NCBI RefSeq assembly: GCF_900091515.1
Contig: NZ_LT607410.1
Coordinates: 3,410,001 to 3,474,000, forward strand
DNA length: 64,000 bases
Origin: Micromonospora purpureochromogenes
Lineage (GTDB): Bacteria > Actinomycetota > Actinomycetes > Mycobacteriales > Micromonosporaceae
Reading direction: 5' to 3'
Shown: positions 11,211 to 18,623 of the stretch, piece after piece
Layout: each line of letters starts with the position of its first letter
Position numbering within the stretch: position 1 is the stretch's first letter
The notes under the pieces: model-generated
The model's input: only the letters and a program-made list of their open reading frames with translations
Database searches by the model: none
Told to the model about the DNA's origin: nothing
Made by a program: the position numbers and the translations under genes

Positions 11211-11310
11211 GGGCGTGGATGCTACGCGCCGCCGCCGTCATTCCACCGCCGCCGCCCGGCGTGCCGGGGCCGTCGGCTGGGTGGCGGTCGGCGACGCGCG
11301 GTCGGCCGGC

Positions 11311-11922
11311 TCAGCCGGCCCGACGCGGCGGGCAGGCGGCCGCGACGACGGCCTCGGCGGCGGCCCGGGCCGCCGCCGGCGCGGCGGGGTCGGCGTCGAG
11401 GATCCCGGCGGCCAGCCCGCCGTCGAGCAGCAGGGTCAGCTGCCGGGCCAGTCGGTCGGGGTGGGCGGCGCCGGCCCGGCGGGCCAGGTCGGTGACCCAG
11501 GCCCGGACCACGGCCTTGTGCTCCACCGTGCGGGCGTGCACGTCGCTGCCGGGCTGGCTCTCCGCGGCGGTGTTGATGAACGCGCAGCCGTGGTATCCCT
11601 CCCGCCGGTACGCCGAGCTCAGCGCGTCGAACATCCCGACGAGCTGGTCGCGGGGATCGTCGCCGGCTTCCCGGGCGGCGGCGCGCAACGCGCCGAACCA
11701 GGCCTGGTCCACCTTGTCGAGGTACGCCAGGACGAGGTCGTCCTTGCGGGGGAAGTGCTTGTAGAGGGTCGCCTTGGCCACCCCGGACTCGGCGATCACC
11801 GTGTCCACCCCGACGCCGCGCGGGCCGTGGGCGTAGAAGAGCCGGAAGGCGGTGTCCAGGATGCGGTCGCGCGCGCCCTGCCGCGCCCCCGCCGTCGGGC
11901 CGATCGCCGCCATCGTCACCAC
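11311..11922 (-). CDS. TetR-family transcriptional regulator
   Basis: A 203-residue protein. The N-terminal helix-turn-helix reads RILDTAFRLFYAHGPRGVGVDTVIAESGVAKATLYKHFPRKDDLV in three adjacent stretches (residues 20-65), and the rest is the helical ligand-binding domain. It is divergent from the NAD(P)-binding oxidoreductase gene at 12087, and the gap carries a palindromic operator candidate. Likely role: repressing that gene and itself until an unknown ligand binds. Confidence 0.9.
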   Translation of the reverse strand: MVTMAAIGPTAGARQGARDRILDTAFRLFYAHGPRGVGVDTVIAESGVAKATLYKHFPRKDDLVLAYLDKVDQAWFGALRAAAREAGDDPRDQLVGMFDALSSAYRREGYHGCAFINTAAESQPGSDVHARTVEHKAVVRAWVTDLARRAGAAHPDRLARQLTLLLDGGLAAGILDADPAAPAAARAAAEAVVAAACPPRRAG

Positions 11923-12016
11923 CTCCGTCGCTGCTGGTCAACAGCATACCGACTGGTCTGTCCACCGGGTCGGCGCGGTGGCGGTGCTGCCCCTTCTCCG
12001 GAGGCCTCTTGCGGGT

Positions 12017-12030
12017 AGACAGACCTGTCT
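12017..12030. promoter_or_regulatory. Palindromic operator for the TetR regulator
   Basis: AGACAG-AC-CTGTCT is a perfect 6-2-6 palindrome inside TAGACAGACCTGTCTGTTAG. A related sequence, GACTGGTCTGTCC, lies at about 11950. Both are in the gap between the divergent regulator and oxidoreductase genes, the normal place for a TetR operator. Confidence 0.6.
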
Positions 12031-12086
12031 GTTAGCTTCCTCATCGGCCGGGCGGCCCGGCTTTACGACGACGACAGGAGCGCACG

Positions 12087-12767
12087 ATGAAGATCGCGGT
12101 ACTGGGCACCGGCATGGTGGGGCAGGCCCTGGCGGGACGGCTGGCGCAGCTCGGCCACGAGGTGAAGGTCGGCACCCGGGACGTCGCTGCCACCCTCGCC
12201 CGCACCGACCCGGACGGCATGGGCAACCCGCCCTACTCCCGGTGGGCGCAGGCCCACCCGCAGGTCGGCCTGACCACCTTCGCCGAGGCGGTCGCCGACG
12301 CCGAGCTGCTCGTCAATGCCACCTCCGGCGCGGTGTCGCTGGACGCGCTCGCCGCCGCCGGCGCGGAACAGCTGGCCGGCAAGGTGCTGCTCGACATCGC
12401 CAACCCGCTCGACTTCTCCCGGGGCTTCCCGCCCAGCCTGTTCGTCTCCGACACCGACTCCCTCGGCGAGCGGATCCAGGCCGCGTACCCGGAGCTGAAG
12501 GTGGTCAAGGCGCTCAACACCCTCACCGCCGAGCTGATGGTCGACGCGAAGGCGCTCGCCGGCGGTGAGCACAGCGTCTTCGTCGCCGGCAACGACGCGG
12601 ACGCCAAGCGGACCGTGACCGAGCTGCTGGAGAGCTTCGGGCACGCCGACATCATCGATCTCGGCGACATCACCGGCGCCCGGGGCGTCGAGATGCTGCT
12701 GCCGGTCTGGCTGCGGCTGATGGGCACCCTCAACACGCCGAGGTTCCAGTTCAAGATCGTCCGCTGA
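12087..12767 (+). CDS. NAD(P)-binding oxidoreductase, F420-dependent NADP reductase-like
   Basis: A 226-residue Rossmann protein. MKIAVLGTGMVGQALAGRLAQLGHEVKVGTR is the dinucleotide-binding start, followed by VNATSGAVSLDALAAAG and the conserved KALNTLTAELM segment. It belongs to the family of F420H2:NADP oxidoreductases and related dehydrogenases; the true cofactor pair cannot be read. AGGAG ten bases before the ATG fixes the start. It is divergent from a TetR gene and probably repressed by it. Confidence 0.87.
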   Translation: MKIAVLGTGMVGQALAGRLAQLGHEVKVGTRDVAATLARTDPDGMGNPPYSRWAQAHPQVGLTTFAEAVADAELLVNATSGAVSLDALAAAGAEQLAGKVLLDIANPLDFSRGFPPSLFVSDTDSLGERIQAAYPELKVVKALNTLTAELMVDAKALAGGEHSVFVAGNDADAKRTVTELLESFGHADIIDLGDITGARGVEMLLPVWLRLMGTLNTPRFQFKIVR

Positions 12768-12792
12768 GCCGGCTGCCGTCGCTCGGGAGCCG

Positions 12793-13977
12793 TCAGGTCC
12801 AGTAGAGGATCCGGCAGGACGGCACCCGGGCGGCCAGCTCGGCGGTGAACCAGGAGCGCAGCTCGGTCATCGTGTCGCGCGGGTAGACGAACTTCACCGC
12901 CCCGAACTTCCCGTGCTTGCGGCTGCGCCGCGCCTCGTCCATCTCCAGCCGGGTGCGCGGGTACCAGCCGAGCAGCACCTCCCGGCTGGCCGGGGTGAAC
13001 CGGTGCGTGATCAGTTCCGCGGTCAGGTCCAGCCCCGGCACCCGGTCCACCGCGGCGGCGACCATGCCCAGCAGCTCGCCGTAGTGGGTCCGCCAGTCCG
13101 GCAGCGCGATGATCGGCGCGATGGTCAGCCCCACCGGGTAGCCGTCGAGCGCGAGCCGACGCAGCGCGGCCAGCCGGGCCGGCACCGGGCTCGTACCGCC
13201 CTCGAAGCGGGTGCTCACCGGCAGGCAGTTCACGCTGAACCGCACCCGCGTACGCCCCGCGTGCGCCAGCCCGACGAAGGTCGCCACGTCGTCGTACTTG
13301 GTGGTCCAGCGCAGCTGCACCGGGGCGTCCCAGCCGGCGAAGTGCTCCACCGCCCGCCGCCAGCTCCCGGTCAGGTGCTCCAGGGCCAGCGGATCGGTGT
13401 AGCAGGACGCCTCGAAGGTGGTGCCCTCCTCGGCGCGCCGGGTGTCCCGGCTGGTCACCGTGCCCCGCCCGGCGTACTCGGCGAGGCCGTCGAGGATCTG
13501 GTCGAGGTCGGCGTACACCCGGGTCACCGGCGGGCCGGAGAGCGACCCGGCCAGGTAGCAGTACTGGCAGTGTGCCGGGCAGCCCTCCGCCAGGTCGACC
13601 CGCCAGTCCGCGCTGGGCGCGATCGGTTGCAGCCGGCGGCGCGACGGCGGGCTCACCACGATCGCCATGGTCGACTTCGCCCGGGCGTACGTCTCCCGCT
13701 CGGTCTCCCCGCGCACGCCGGTCAGCCGATTCGCCCGCAACCGCTCGACCTCGATGCCCAGCGCCTCGACCCGCCCGACGATCCGCCGCCCGTGCGGATG
13801 GTCCACCGCCGCGGGGGTGGCCACCACCCGCCGGGGCGTCCACCGCCGCGCCGGTCGGGGTGGCGGGGCCAGCCCGGCCAGGTCGCGGGTCGGCACCTGC
13901 TCGCCGCTCGCGTCGTGCGGAGCCGGGGGTACGTCCACCGCCAGCGGCTCGTCGACGTCCACGCTGTCCGGCTGCAT
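12793..13977 (-). CDS. Radical SAM protein, spore photoproduct lyase-like (SPL family)
   Basis: A 394-residue protein with the radical SAM cluster motif CPAHCQYC (C-x3-C-x2-C) near residue 140, preceded by the SPL-like DLAEGCP. Downstream blocks (LRWTTKYDDV, RVRFSVNCLPVSTRFEGG, IAPIIALPDWRTHYGEL, HGKFGAVKFVYP) match the spore photoproduct lyase family. Endospore SPL repairs the thymine spore photoproduct. This lineage makes no endospores, so repair of UV photoproducts in exospores or an unrelated radical reaction are both possible. The N-terminal 60 residues are Pro-rich and probably disordered. Confidence 0.85.
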   Translation of the reverse strand: MQPDSVDVDEPLAVDVPPAPHDASGEQVPTRDLAGLAPPPRPARRWTPRRVVATPAAVDHPHGRRIVGRVEALGIEVERLRANRLTGVRGETERETYARAKSTMAIVVSPPSRRRLQPIAPSADWRVDLAEGCPAHCQYCYLAGSLSGPPVTRVYADLDQILDGLAEYAGRGTVTSRDTRRAEEGTTFEASCYTDPLALEHLTGSWRRAVEHFAGWDAPVQLRWTTKYDDVATFVGLAHAGRTRVRFSVNCLPVSTRFEGGTSPVPARLAALRRLALDGYPVGLTIAPIIALPDWRTHYGELLGMVAAAVDRVPGLDLTAELITHRFTPASREVLLGWYPRTRLEMDEARRSRKHGKFGAVKFVYPRDTMTELRSWFTAELAARVPSCRILYWT

Positions 13978-14053
13978 CCGGGCCGGTTACCCGTTCCGGG
14001 GCGGAACCAACGGCGGGTGCCTGGCGAGGAACCGATCGAGGAGAGGAACTCCC

Positions 14054-14467
14054 ATGTTGCGAGGCATCGCCACCGTCAACTTCTGGGCCGACGACCTGCC
14101 GGCCGCGAAGACCTGGTACGCCGACCTGCTCGGCGTCGAGCCGTACTTCGAGCGGGCCGGCGCCGACGGGCGGCCCGCGTACTACGAGTTCCGCCTCGGC
14201 GACCACCAGCACGAACTCGGCCTGATCGACAGCCGGTACGCCCCGCCCGGCGCGACGACCGGCCCGGGCGGGGCGGTCGTCTACTGGCACGTCGACGACC
14301 TGCCGGCCACCGTGGCCCGGTTGCTGGCGGCCGGCGCCCGCGAGCACGACCCGATCCGGGAGCGCGGTGCCGGGTTCGTCACGGCGTCCGTGGTGGACCC
14401 GTTCGGCAACGTGCTGGGCGTGATGACCAACCCGCACTACCTTGAGATGCTCGCGAAGCGATCATGA
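14054..14467 (+). CDS. VOC-family (glyoxalase/bleomycin-resistance fold) protein
   Basis: A 137-residue protein of two beta-alpha-beta-beta-beta modules. It starts MLRGIATVNFWADDLPAAKTWYADLLGV, contains HQHELGLID and ends FGNVLGVMTNPHYLEML, the standard VOC layout. Candidate metal residues are His in DHQHELG and Glu/His in the second module. The ATG is set by GAGGAGAGGAA upstream. Substrate is unknown. It is convergent with the TetR gene, with only six bases between stops. Confidence 0.88.
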   Translation: MLRGIATVNFWADDLPAAKTWYADLLGVEPYFERAGADGRPAYYEFRLGDHQHELGLIDSRYAPPGATTGPGGAVVYWHVDDLPATVARLLAAGAREHDPIRERGAGFVTASVVDPFGNVLGVMTNPHYLEMLAKRS

Positions 14468-14473
14468 CCGTGC

Positions 14474-15124
14474 TCACCCCACCGGCAGGGAACGGGAGTC
14501 CCGGCTGAGCGGGTGCCCCGTCCCGCCGTGCACGGGCGGCCGGAGACGGCCGGGCCGGTGCCGGGGCGCCAGCGCCGCGCGCAGTGCCGGACCGAGGATC
14601 CGCCGGACGTCGGCGGCGGACAGGCCGGACGCGGCCGGGAGCGGATTGAGGTACCGCGTGTAGATCAGCCCGCCGATCACGGTGACCGCCGCGGTGGCGC
14701 GCTCGGTCGCGTCGGGACCGCCGAGGAATTCAGCGAGCCGGACCAGCACCTCCCGGTCCAGGTACTCGCGCACCAGGCCGAGCAGCTGGTCGTCGGGCGC
14801 CGGCTCGCCCGTGGCGGGGGCGTCGTCCCACAGGGTCACCACCGCCTGCAGCAGCCGGTCGGCCAGCCCGGCCGGATCGCCCGGCAGCGCCTCGGCCAGC
14901 GCCCGGGACTGCGCGCAGTGCACCCGCATCACCTCGCCGAAGAGGCCCTGCTTGGAACCGAAGTGGTAACTGACGAGGGCCTGGTCGACGCCGGCCGCGG
15001 CGGCCACCGCCCGCAGCGTGGTGCCCTGGTAGCCCCGTTGCAGGAACAGCGTCCGCGCCGCCTCCGCGACGCGCGCACGGGTCGGCGGATTGCCGCGGGG
15101 ACGTCCTCGGGATTTATTCATCAC
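14474..15124 (-). CDS. TetR-family transcriptional regulator
   Basis: A 216-residue protein. VAEAARTLFLQRGYQGTTLRAVAAAAGVDQALVSYHFGSKQGLF is the TetR helix-turn-helix (about residues 18-62), in the subgroup with ALVSYHFGSK. It opens MMNKSRGRPRG, so the first or second ATG may be used. It is divergent from the NAD(P)H-binding protein gene at 15209, its probable target. Confidence 0.9.
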   Translation of the reverse strand: MMNKSRGRPRGNPPTRARVAEAARTLFLQRGYQGTTLRAVAAAAGVDQALVSYHFGSKQGLFGEVMRVHCAQSRALAEALPGDPAGLADRLLQAVVTLWDDAPATGEPAPDDQLLGLVREYLDREVLVRLAEFLGGPDATERATAAVTVIGGLIYTRYLNPLPAASGLSAADVRRILGPALRAALAPRHRPGRLRPPVHGGTGHPLSRDSRSLPVG

Positions 15125-15126
15125 CG

Positions 15127-15171
15127 TTGAACATGCCGCTCGGGACCCGCAGTGTCAACGCGTACCGAGCG
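15127..15171. promoter_or_regulatory. Nested inverted repeats between TetR and oxidoreductase genes
   Basis: CGTTGAACA near 15125 and TGTCAACG near 15153 form an imperfect pair, and CGCTCGG (15137-15143) with CCGAGCG (15165-15171) a perfect 7-bp pair. They lie in the short divergent gap, so one or both may be the TetR operator. Confidence 0.4.
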
Positions 15172-15208
15172 ACCCGGACCGACCGGGTCGCGGAGGAGGA
15201 GTGGACAC

Positions 15209-15904
15209 ATGCGCATCGTCGTCATCGGCGCCAGCGGACCCACCGGTCGGCAGCTCACCGGCCGGGCCCTCGCCGCCGGCCATCACGTCACGGCGGTGAG
15301 CCGCCGCCCCCGGGGACTGCCCCGGCACGACCACCTCACCGTGGTGGCCGCCGACGCCACCGACCCCGCCGCGATCGAACCGGCGGTCGCCGGCGCCGAC
15401 GCCGTGCTCTCCGCGCTAGGCGTCACGCCCAGCCGGAAACCGGTCACCACCTACTCGGCGGCGGCCACCGCCGTCGTCACCGCGATGCGACGCCACGGCG
15501 TACCGCGGCTGATGGTGGTCAGCTCCAGCGTGCTCGACCCCGGCTGGCGACCCAGCAACGCGTTCTTCTTCAACCACGTCCTCGACCCGTACGTCAACCG
15601 GGTGCTGGTCCGGCAGGTGCACCAGGACATGCGGCGGATGGAGGAGGTGGTCCGGGCCAGCGACCTGGACTGGACCGTCGTCCGCCCGTCCGGCCTCTTC
15701 GAACATCCCACCGTCACCGACCATCTCGTCGCCGACGGCAGCGCCGACGGCGTCTTCACCGCCCGGGCCGACCTCGCCGCCGCCATGCTGCGCGAGTTGG
15801 ACGAGCGGCGCTTCCCGCGCCGGGCGATGGGGGTGGCCACCACCGCCGTGAAGCCCGGCCTGGTCCAGCTCGTCCGCGACGAGGTCCTGCGATCACCCCG
15901 CTGA
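15209..15904 (+). CDS. NAD(P)H-binding protein, atypical SDR (NmrA/BVR-B-like)
   Basis: A 231-residue Rossmann protein beginning MRIVVIGASGPTGRQLTGRAL (GASGPTG nucleotide loop). DADAVLSALG-type and LMVVSSS segments and DLDWTVVRPSGLF match the flavin-reductase / NmrA-like atypical short-chain dehydrogenases. The classical YxxxK catalytic pair is absent, as is usual in that subgroup. The ATG follows GAGGAGGAG. It is divergent from, and probably controlled by, the TetR gene at 14474. Confidence 0.87.
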   Translation: MRIVVIGASGPTGRQLTGRALAAGHHVTAVSRRPRGLPRHDHLTVVAADATDPAAIEPAVAGADAVLSALGVTPSRKPVTTYSAAATAVVTAMRRHGVPRLMVVSSSVLDPGWRPSNAFFFNHVLDPYVNRVLVRQVHQDMRRMEEVVRASDLDWTVVRPSGLFEHPTVTDHLVADGSADGVFTARADLAAAMLRELDERRFPRRAMGVATTAVKPGLVQLVRDEVLRSPR

Positions 15905-16522
15905 GCCGGCCGGGCCGGGTGCGCGCCCGCCGGCCGCAGGCCGGGGAAAGCGCGCCCGCACCGCGTCGACGTAGCTGTCCCGGGAGGTCGGGCCGCCGAA
16001 GCGCAGCCGGTCGTAGCCGGTGAAGGCCGGCTCCAGCCCGTCCAACTCGTCCACCAGCGCGTGCAACCGTCGCGCCCACCCCGCGCCGGGCTCCGGCCGG
16101 TCCACCGCCGCGCGGATCGCCACGGTCAGCTCGTCCTTGCGCCGGATCGTCTCCGGCGTCACCGACCGCAGGCACACGTACCGGCCGCTGAGGTAGACGT
16201 CCCACTCCGCCGCGCCCTCCGCCGGGTCAGCCCAGTGCGCGGTGAACCAGGCCCGCAAGGCCGCCGGCCCGCCCGCCCGGTCGGCCAGCCAGAACAGGTC
16301 CGCCGGCACCAGCTGCGCGCCGTCCGAGCGCAGGTAGCCCGGCAGCGGCAACCGCCGGTCCAGCATCAGCCGGCGTACGGCGTCGACGTCGCGCCCGTGC
16401 GCCGCGCAGAGCTCCTCGAGGACCACGAACTGCGCGTCGACGTACGCGTCGTCGGCCGCCGTCATCGGATGGTCCCCGTTTACCTCCCGAAAACGTTGCG
16501 CCACCTGCTCCGCCAGCCCCAT
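15893..16522 (-). CDS. Conserved hypothetical protein (DUF6058-like)
   Basis: A 209-residue soluble protein. Recognisable stretches are YVDAQFVVLEELCAAHGRDVDAVRRLMLDRRLPLPGYLRSDG and WDVYLSGRYVCLRSVTPETI, which I associate from memory with the DUF6058 family, some of whose members lie in natural-product loci. No catalytic motif is evident. The start at ATG 16522 is preferred to longer forms because GGAAGGAGA lies just upstream. Its 3' end overlaps the convergent gene by 12 bases. Confidence 0.6.
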   Translation of the reverse strand: MGLAEQVAQRFREVNGDHPMTAADDAYVDAQFVVLEELCAAHGRDVDAVRRLMLDRRLPLPGYLRSDGAQLVPADLFWLADRAGGPAALRAWFTAHWADPAEGAAEWDVYLSGRYVCLRSVTPETIRRKDELTVAIRAAVDRPEPGAGWARRLHALVDELDGLEPAFTGYDRLRFGGPTSRDSYVDAVRARFPRPAAGGRAPGPAGSAG

Positions 16523-16603
16523 CGCCGTCTCCTTCCCCGCATCGCGCTGCGACGGTAGCGACGCAATCCTTCGGCGGCTGCCCAACAATTCTCGGAATAT
16601 CCG

Positions 16604-16633
16604 TTGCGGGCCCCGGGAGGCCTCGCCTACCGT
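16604..16633 (+). promoter_or_regulatory. Promoter of the tRNA/rtcB array
   Basis: TTGCGG (16604-16609) and TACCGT (16628-16633), 18 bases apart, fit a housekeeping-type -35/-10 pair. Transcription would begin near 16640, giving a leader of about 240 nt before the first tRNA. It is divergent from the gene at 15893-16522. Confidence 0.45.
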
Positions 16634-16674
16634 CAATGCCGCAACGTCACACCGATCACTCCGGGGAGCCCGCC

Positions 16675-16806
16675 GTGCAGCAGCAGACCAGCACCGAGAC
16701 CACGCGGTCCATGCCGCGCGGCGGTGCCATGCTGCCCGCGGGCGAACCAGCCCGGGGCCTGCTCCAGGGCCGGTGTGGCTGGCGACGAGGGTGGCGGCGC
16801 GGATAG
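16675..16806 (+). CDS. Candidate 43-residue leader peptide of an attenuator
   Basis: GTG at 16675, six bases after GGGGAG, opens a 43-codon frame ending at TAG 16804. The first part is unremarkable. The last ten codons encode Cys-Gly-Trp-Arg-Arg-Gly-Trp-Arg-Arg-Gly and include two TGG and two CGA codons. The run TGT-GGC-TGG-CGA-CGA is exactly what the Cys(GCA), Gly(GCC), Trp(CCA) and Arg(ICG) tRNAs of the adjoining array would decode. The frame sits between a promoter and a rho-independent terminator directly upstream of those tRNAs, the layout of a ribosome-stalling leader. Coding potential is inferred from context; no homologue is recognised. Confidence 0.5.
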   Translation: MQQQTSTETTRSMPRGGAMLPAGEPARGLLQGRCGWRRGWRRG

Positions 16807-16858
16807 CGCCAGCGCGACAGCGCAGCCGCCCACCCCACCGGGGAACGGGCGGCTTTTT
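16790..16858 (+). terminator. Rho-independent terminator with a competing antiterminator
   Basis: GCCGCCC (16825-16831) pairs with GGGCGGC (16847-16853), followed by TTTTT. Just upstream, GGGTGGCGGC (16790-16799), which is the leader codons Gly-Trp-Arg, can instead pair with GCCGCC(C)ACCC (16825-16835), 10 bp with one bulge, which would block the terminator. A third hairpin, GGCGC/GCGCC, spans the leader stop codon at 16796-16810. This mutually exclusive set is typical of attenuators. The first tRNA starts 20 bases later. Confidence 0.6.
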
Positions 16859-16878
16859 CGTCACCCGGCACCGGTCCG

Positions 16879-16952
16879 AGGGGTGTAGCTCAACCCGGAA
16901 GAGCACCGGATTCCAAACCCGACGGTTGCAGGTTCGAATCCTGTCACCCCTG
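16879..16952 (+). tRNA. Atypical tRNA-Trp (CCA)
   Basis: 74 nt. Acceptor AGGGGTG/CACCCCT, D stem GCTC/GAGC, T arm GCAGG-TTCGAAT-CCTGT, discriminator G73 as expected for Trp. The anticodon loop is TTCCAAA. The anticodon stem CCGGA/CCCGA has A-C mismatches at both ends, leaving three pairs, which is odd for a housekeeping tRNA. No CCA is encoded. Confidence 0.85.
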
Positions 16953-16995
16953 CCTCATGTCCCGGCACCGCCGGCGACGTCGCTTCTTCTCAACT

Positions 16996-17011
16996 CCACA
17001 GTGGATGGCAT
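16996..17011 (+). repeat. 16-nt element shared, inverted, with the second tRNA cluster
   Basis: CCACAGTGGATGGCAT here is the exact reverse complement of 28256-28271, just upstream of tRNA-Met. Its first nine bases form a small palindrome (CCAC-A-GTGG). Confidence 0.6.
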
Positions 17012-17020
17012 GAGTACGAA

Positions 17021-17051
17021 CCCGGCCGGCGCCGCGAGCGCGTCGGCCGGG
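17021..17051. other. Strong hairpin between tRNA-Trp and tRNA-Glu
   Basis: CCCGGCCG and CGGCCGGG pair over 8 bp with further GCGC pairing inside the loop. There is no T-tract, so a processing or spacing structure is as likely as a terminator. Confidence 0.45.
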
Positions 17052-17084
17052 GGTACGACACGGGGTGCGACCAGCAACCCGCAC

Positions 17085-17158
17085 GGGCCGTTGGAGCAAG
17101 CTGGCAGCTCACCCGGTTCTCGGCCGGGCGGTTACGGGTTCGAGCCCCGTACGGCCTA
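17085..17158 (+). tRNA. Atypical tRNA-Glu (CTC)
   Basis: 74 nt. Acceptor GGGCCGT/ACGGCCT with a G1-U72 wobble, D stem GAGC/GCTC, anticodon stem CCCGG/CCGGG with loop TTCTCGG, T arm ACGGG-TTCGAGC-CCCGT, discriminator A. All stems close. The body differs from the usual actinobacterial tRNA-Glu that I recall, and positions 37-38 are GG instead of purine-A. Confidence 0.8.
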
Positions 17159-17172
17159 CGTAGTGACGACAC

Positions 17173-17244
17173 GCGGTTGTAGCGCAGTGGTAGCGCGTCG
17201 CCTCGCCATGGCGAAGATCGCCGGTTCGAATCCGGCCAGCCGCT
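17173..17244 (+). tRNA. Atypical tRNA-Gly (GCC)
   Basis: 72 nt. Acceptor GCGGTTG/CAGCCGC, D stem GCGC/GCGC, anticodon stem TCGCC/GGCGA, loop TCGCCAT, T arm GCCGG-TTCGAAT-CCGGC, discriminator U as in bacterial tRNA-Gly. The base before the anticodon is C33 instead of the near-universal U33, unusual for an active elongator. Confidence 0.85.
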
Positions 17245-17263
17245 CGGAACACTCCCATCCCAC

Positions 17264-17332
17264 GGGCTGCGCGCTGGGGCGCAGAGAGGCCTTGCAAGCC
17301 ACTCCCGCCGGGTTCGATTCCCGGGCGGTCCA
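17264..17332 (+). tRNA. Atypical 69-nt tRNA-Ala (TGC) with minimal D arm
   Basis: Acceptor GGGCTGC/GCGGTCC, in which G3-U70, the alanine identity pair, is present with discriminator A73. The D arm GCGC-TGGG-GCGC follows the acceptor with no 8-9 linker and only a four-base loop; then AGA, anticodon stem GAGGC/GCCAC (one A-A mismatch), loop CTTGCAA, and T arm CCGGG-TTCGATT-CCCGG. tRNA-Met at 28277 has the same 69-nt plan. Confidence 0.7.
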
Positions 17333-17343
17333 CGAGCCTTTCC

Positions 17344-17363
17344 GCCGCCCCACCCGGGGCGGC
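17344..17363. other. Hairpin upstream of rtcB
   Basis: GCCGCCCC and GGGGCGGC form an 8-bp stem with loop ACCC between tRNA-Ala and the rtcB ribosome-binding site. It could guide processing of the array transcript or attenuate rtcB. Confidence 0.4.
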
Positions 17364-17386
17364 ACCCACGACACCAGGAGAAGACG

Positions 17387-18586
17387 ATGGCATTCACCCC
17401 GCTGCCGGGCACCCGGGCGCCGGTACGGGTCTGGACCGACCCGTACGGCATCGAGCCGCAGGCCGCGCAGCAGCTGCGCAACATCGGCGCGCTGCCCTGG
17501 GTGCAGGGCGTCGCGGTCATGCCCGACGTGCACTTCGGCAAGGGCGCCACCGTCGGCTCCGTCATCGCCATGCGGCAGGCCGTCTCGCCCGCGGCCGTCG
17601 GCGTGGACATCGGCTGCGGGATGTCCGCGGTGCGTACCTCGCTCACCGCGGCCGACCTGCCGGACAACCTGGCGCCGCTGCGCGCGGCGATCGAGGCGGC
17701 CGTCCCGGTCGGCTTCGCCAAGCGGACCGACCCGGTCGACCCGCGCCGGATCCGGGGCCTGGAGCAGGCCGGCTGGGACGCCTTCTGGAAGCGGTTCGGC
17801 GAGCTGGACCGCCGGGTGGCGCAGCTGGAGAGCCGGGCCCAGCACCAGATGGGCACCCTTGGTGGGGGTAACCACTTCATCGAGGTCTGCGTCGAGCAGG
17901 GCGGGCCGGACGCCGGCCAGGTCTGGCTGATGCTGCACTCCGGGTCCCGCAACATCGGCAAGGAACTCGCCGAGCGGCACATCGGGGTGGCGCGGAAGCT
18001 GCCGCACAACACCGACCTGCCCGACCGCGACCTGGCGGTGCTCCTCGCCGGCACGCCGGAGATGGACGCCTACCGCCGGGACCTCTGGTGGGCACAGGAG
18101 TACGCGCGGCGCAACCGCGCGGTCATGCTGGCGCTGCTCTGCGGCGTGGTCCGGGAGCAGTTCCCGCAGGTCGCCTACGGCGAGCCGATCAGCTGCCACC
18201 ACAACTACGTGGCGGAGGAGAGCTACGACGGGGTGGACGTGCTGGTCACCCGCAAGGGCGCGATCCGGGCCGGTCGGGGGGACCTGGGCATCATCCCGGG
18301 GTCGATGGGCACCGGCTCGTACATCGTGCGCGGCAAGGGGAACCCGGACGCGTACTGCTCGGCGTCGCACGGCGCCGGGCGGCGGATGTCGCGGGGGCAG
18401 GCGAAGCGGACGTACAGCACCGCCGACCTGGTCCGGCAGACCGCCGGGGTGGAGTGCCGCAAGGACGCCGGGGTGGTCGACGAGATCCCCGGCGCGTACA
18501 AGGACATCACCAAGGTGATGGCGCAGCAGGACGACCTGGTCGAGGTGGTGGCGCACCTCAAGCAGGTGGTCTGCGTGAAGGGTTAG
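17387..18586 (+). CDS. rtcB: RtcB-family RNA ligase
   Basis: A 399-residue protein with the RtcB signature throughout: MPDVHFGKGATVGSVIA, VGVDIGCGM (metal-binding Asp and Cys), LGGGNHFIEV, LHSGSRNIG, ISCHHNYVAEE, and SASHGAGRRMSR containing the histidine that becomes guanylylated. RtcB joins RNA 2',3'-cyclic phosphate or 3'-phosphate ends to 5'-OH ends with GTP and Mn2+, reversing cleavage by ribotoxins and anticodon nucleases. ATG follows AGGAG. It is embedded in a tRNA array: 54 bases after tRNA-Ala, 37 before tRNA-Arg. No rtcA, rtcR, archease or Rsr gene is seen. Context implies that its substrates are broken tRNAs. Confidence 0.97.
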   Translation: MAFTPLPGTRAPVRVWTDPYGIEPQAAQQLRNIGALPWVQGVAVMPDVHFGKGATVGSVIAMRQAVSPAAVGVDIGCGMSAVRTSLTAADLPDNLAPLRAAIEAAVPVGFAKRTDPVDPRRIRGLEQAGWDAFWKRFGELDRRVAQLESRAQHQMGTLGGGNHFIEVCVEQGGPDAGQVWLMLHSGSRNIGKELAERHIGVARKLPHNTDLPDRDLAVLLAGTPEMDAYRRDLWWAQEYARRNRAVMLALLCGVVREQFPQVAYGEPISCHHNYVAEESYDGVDVLVTRKGAIRAGRGDLGIIPGSMGTGSYIVRGKGNPDAYCSASHGAGRRMSRGQAKRTYSTADLVRQTAGVECRKDAGVVDEIPGAYKDITKVMAQQDDLVEVVAHLKQVVCVKG

Positions 18587-18623
18587 GCCGGCCGGCGCCC
18601 CTGGGGGGAGGCGCCGGTCGTAC

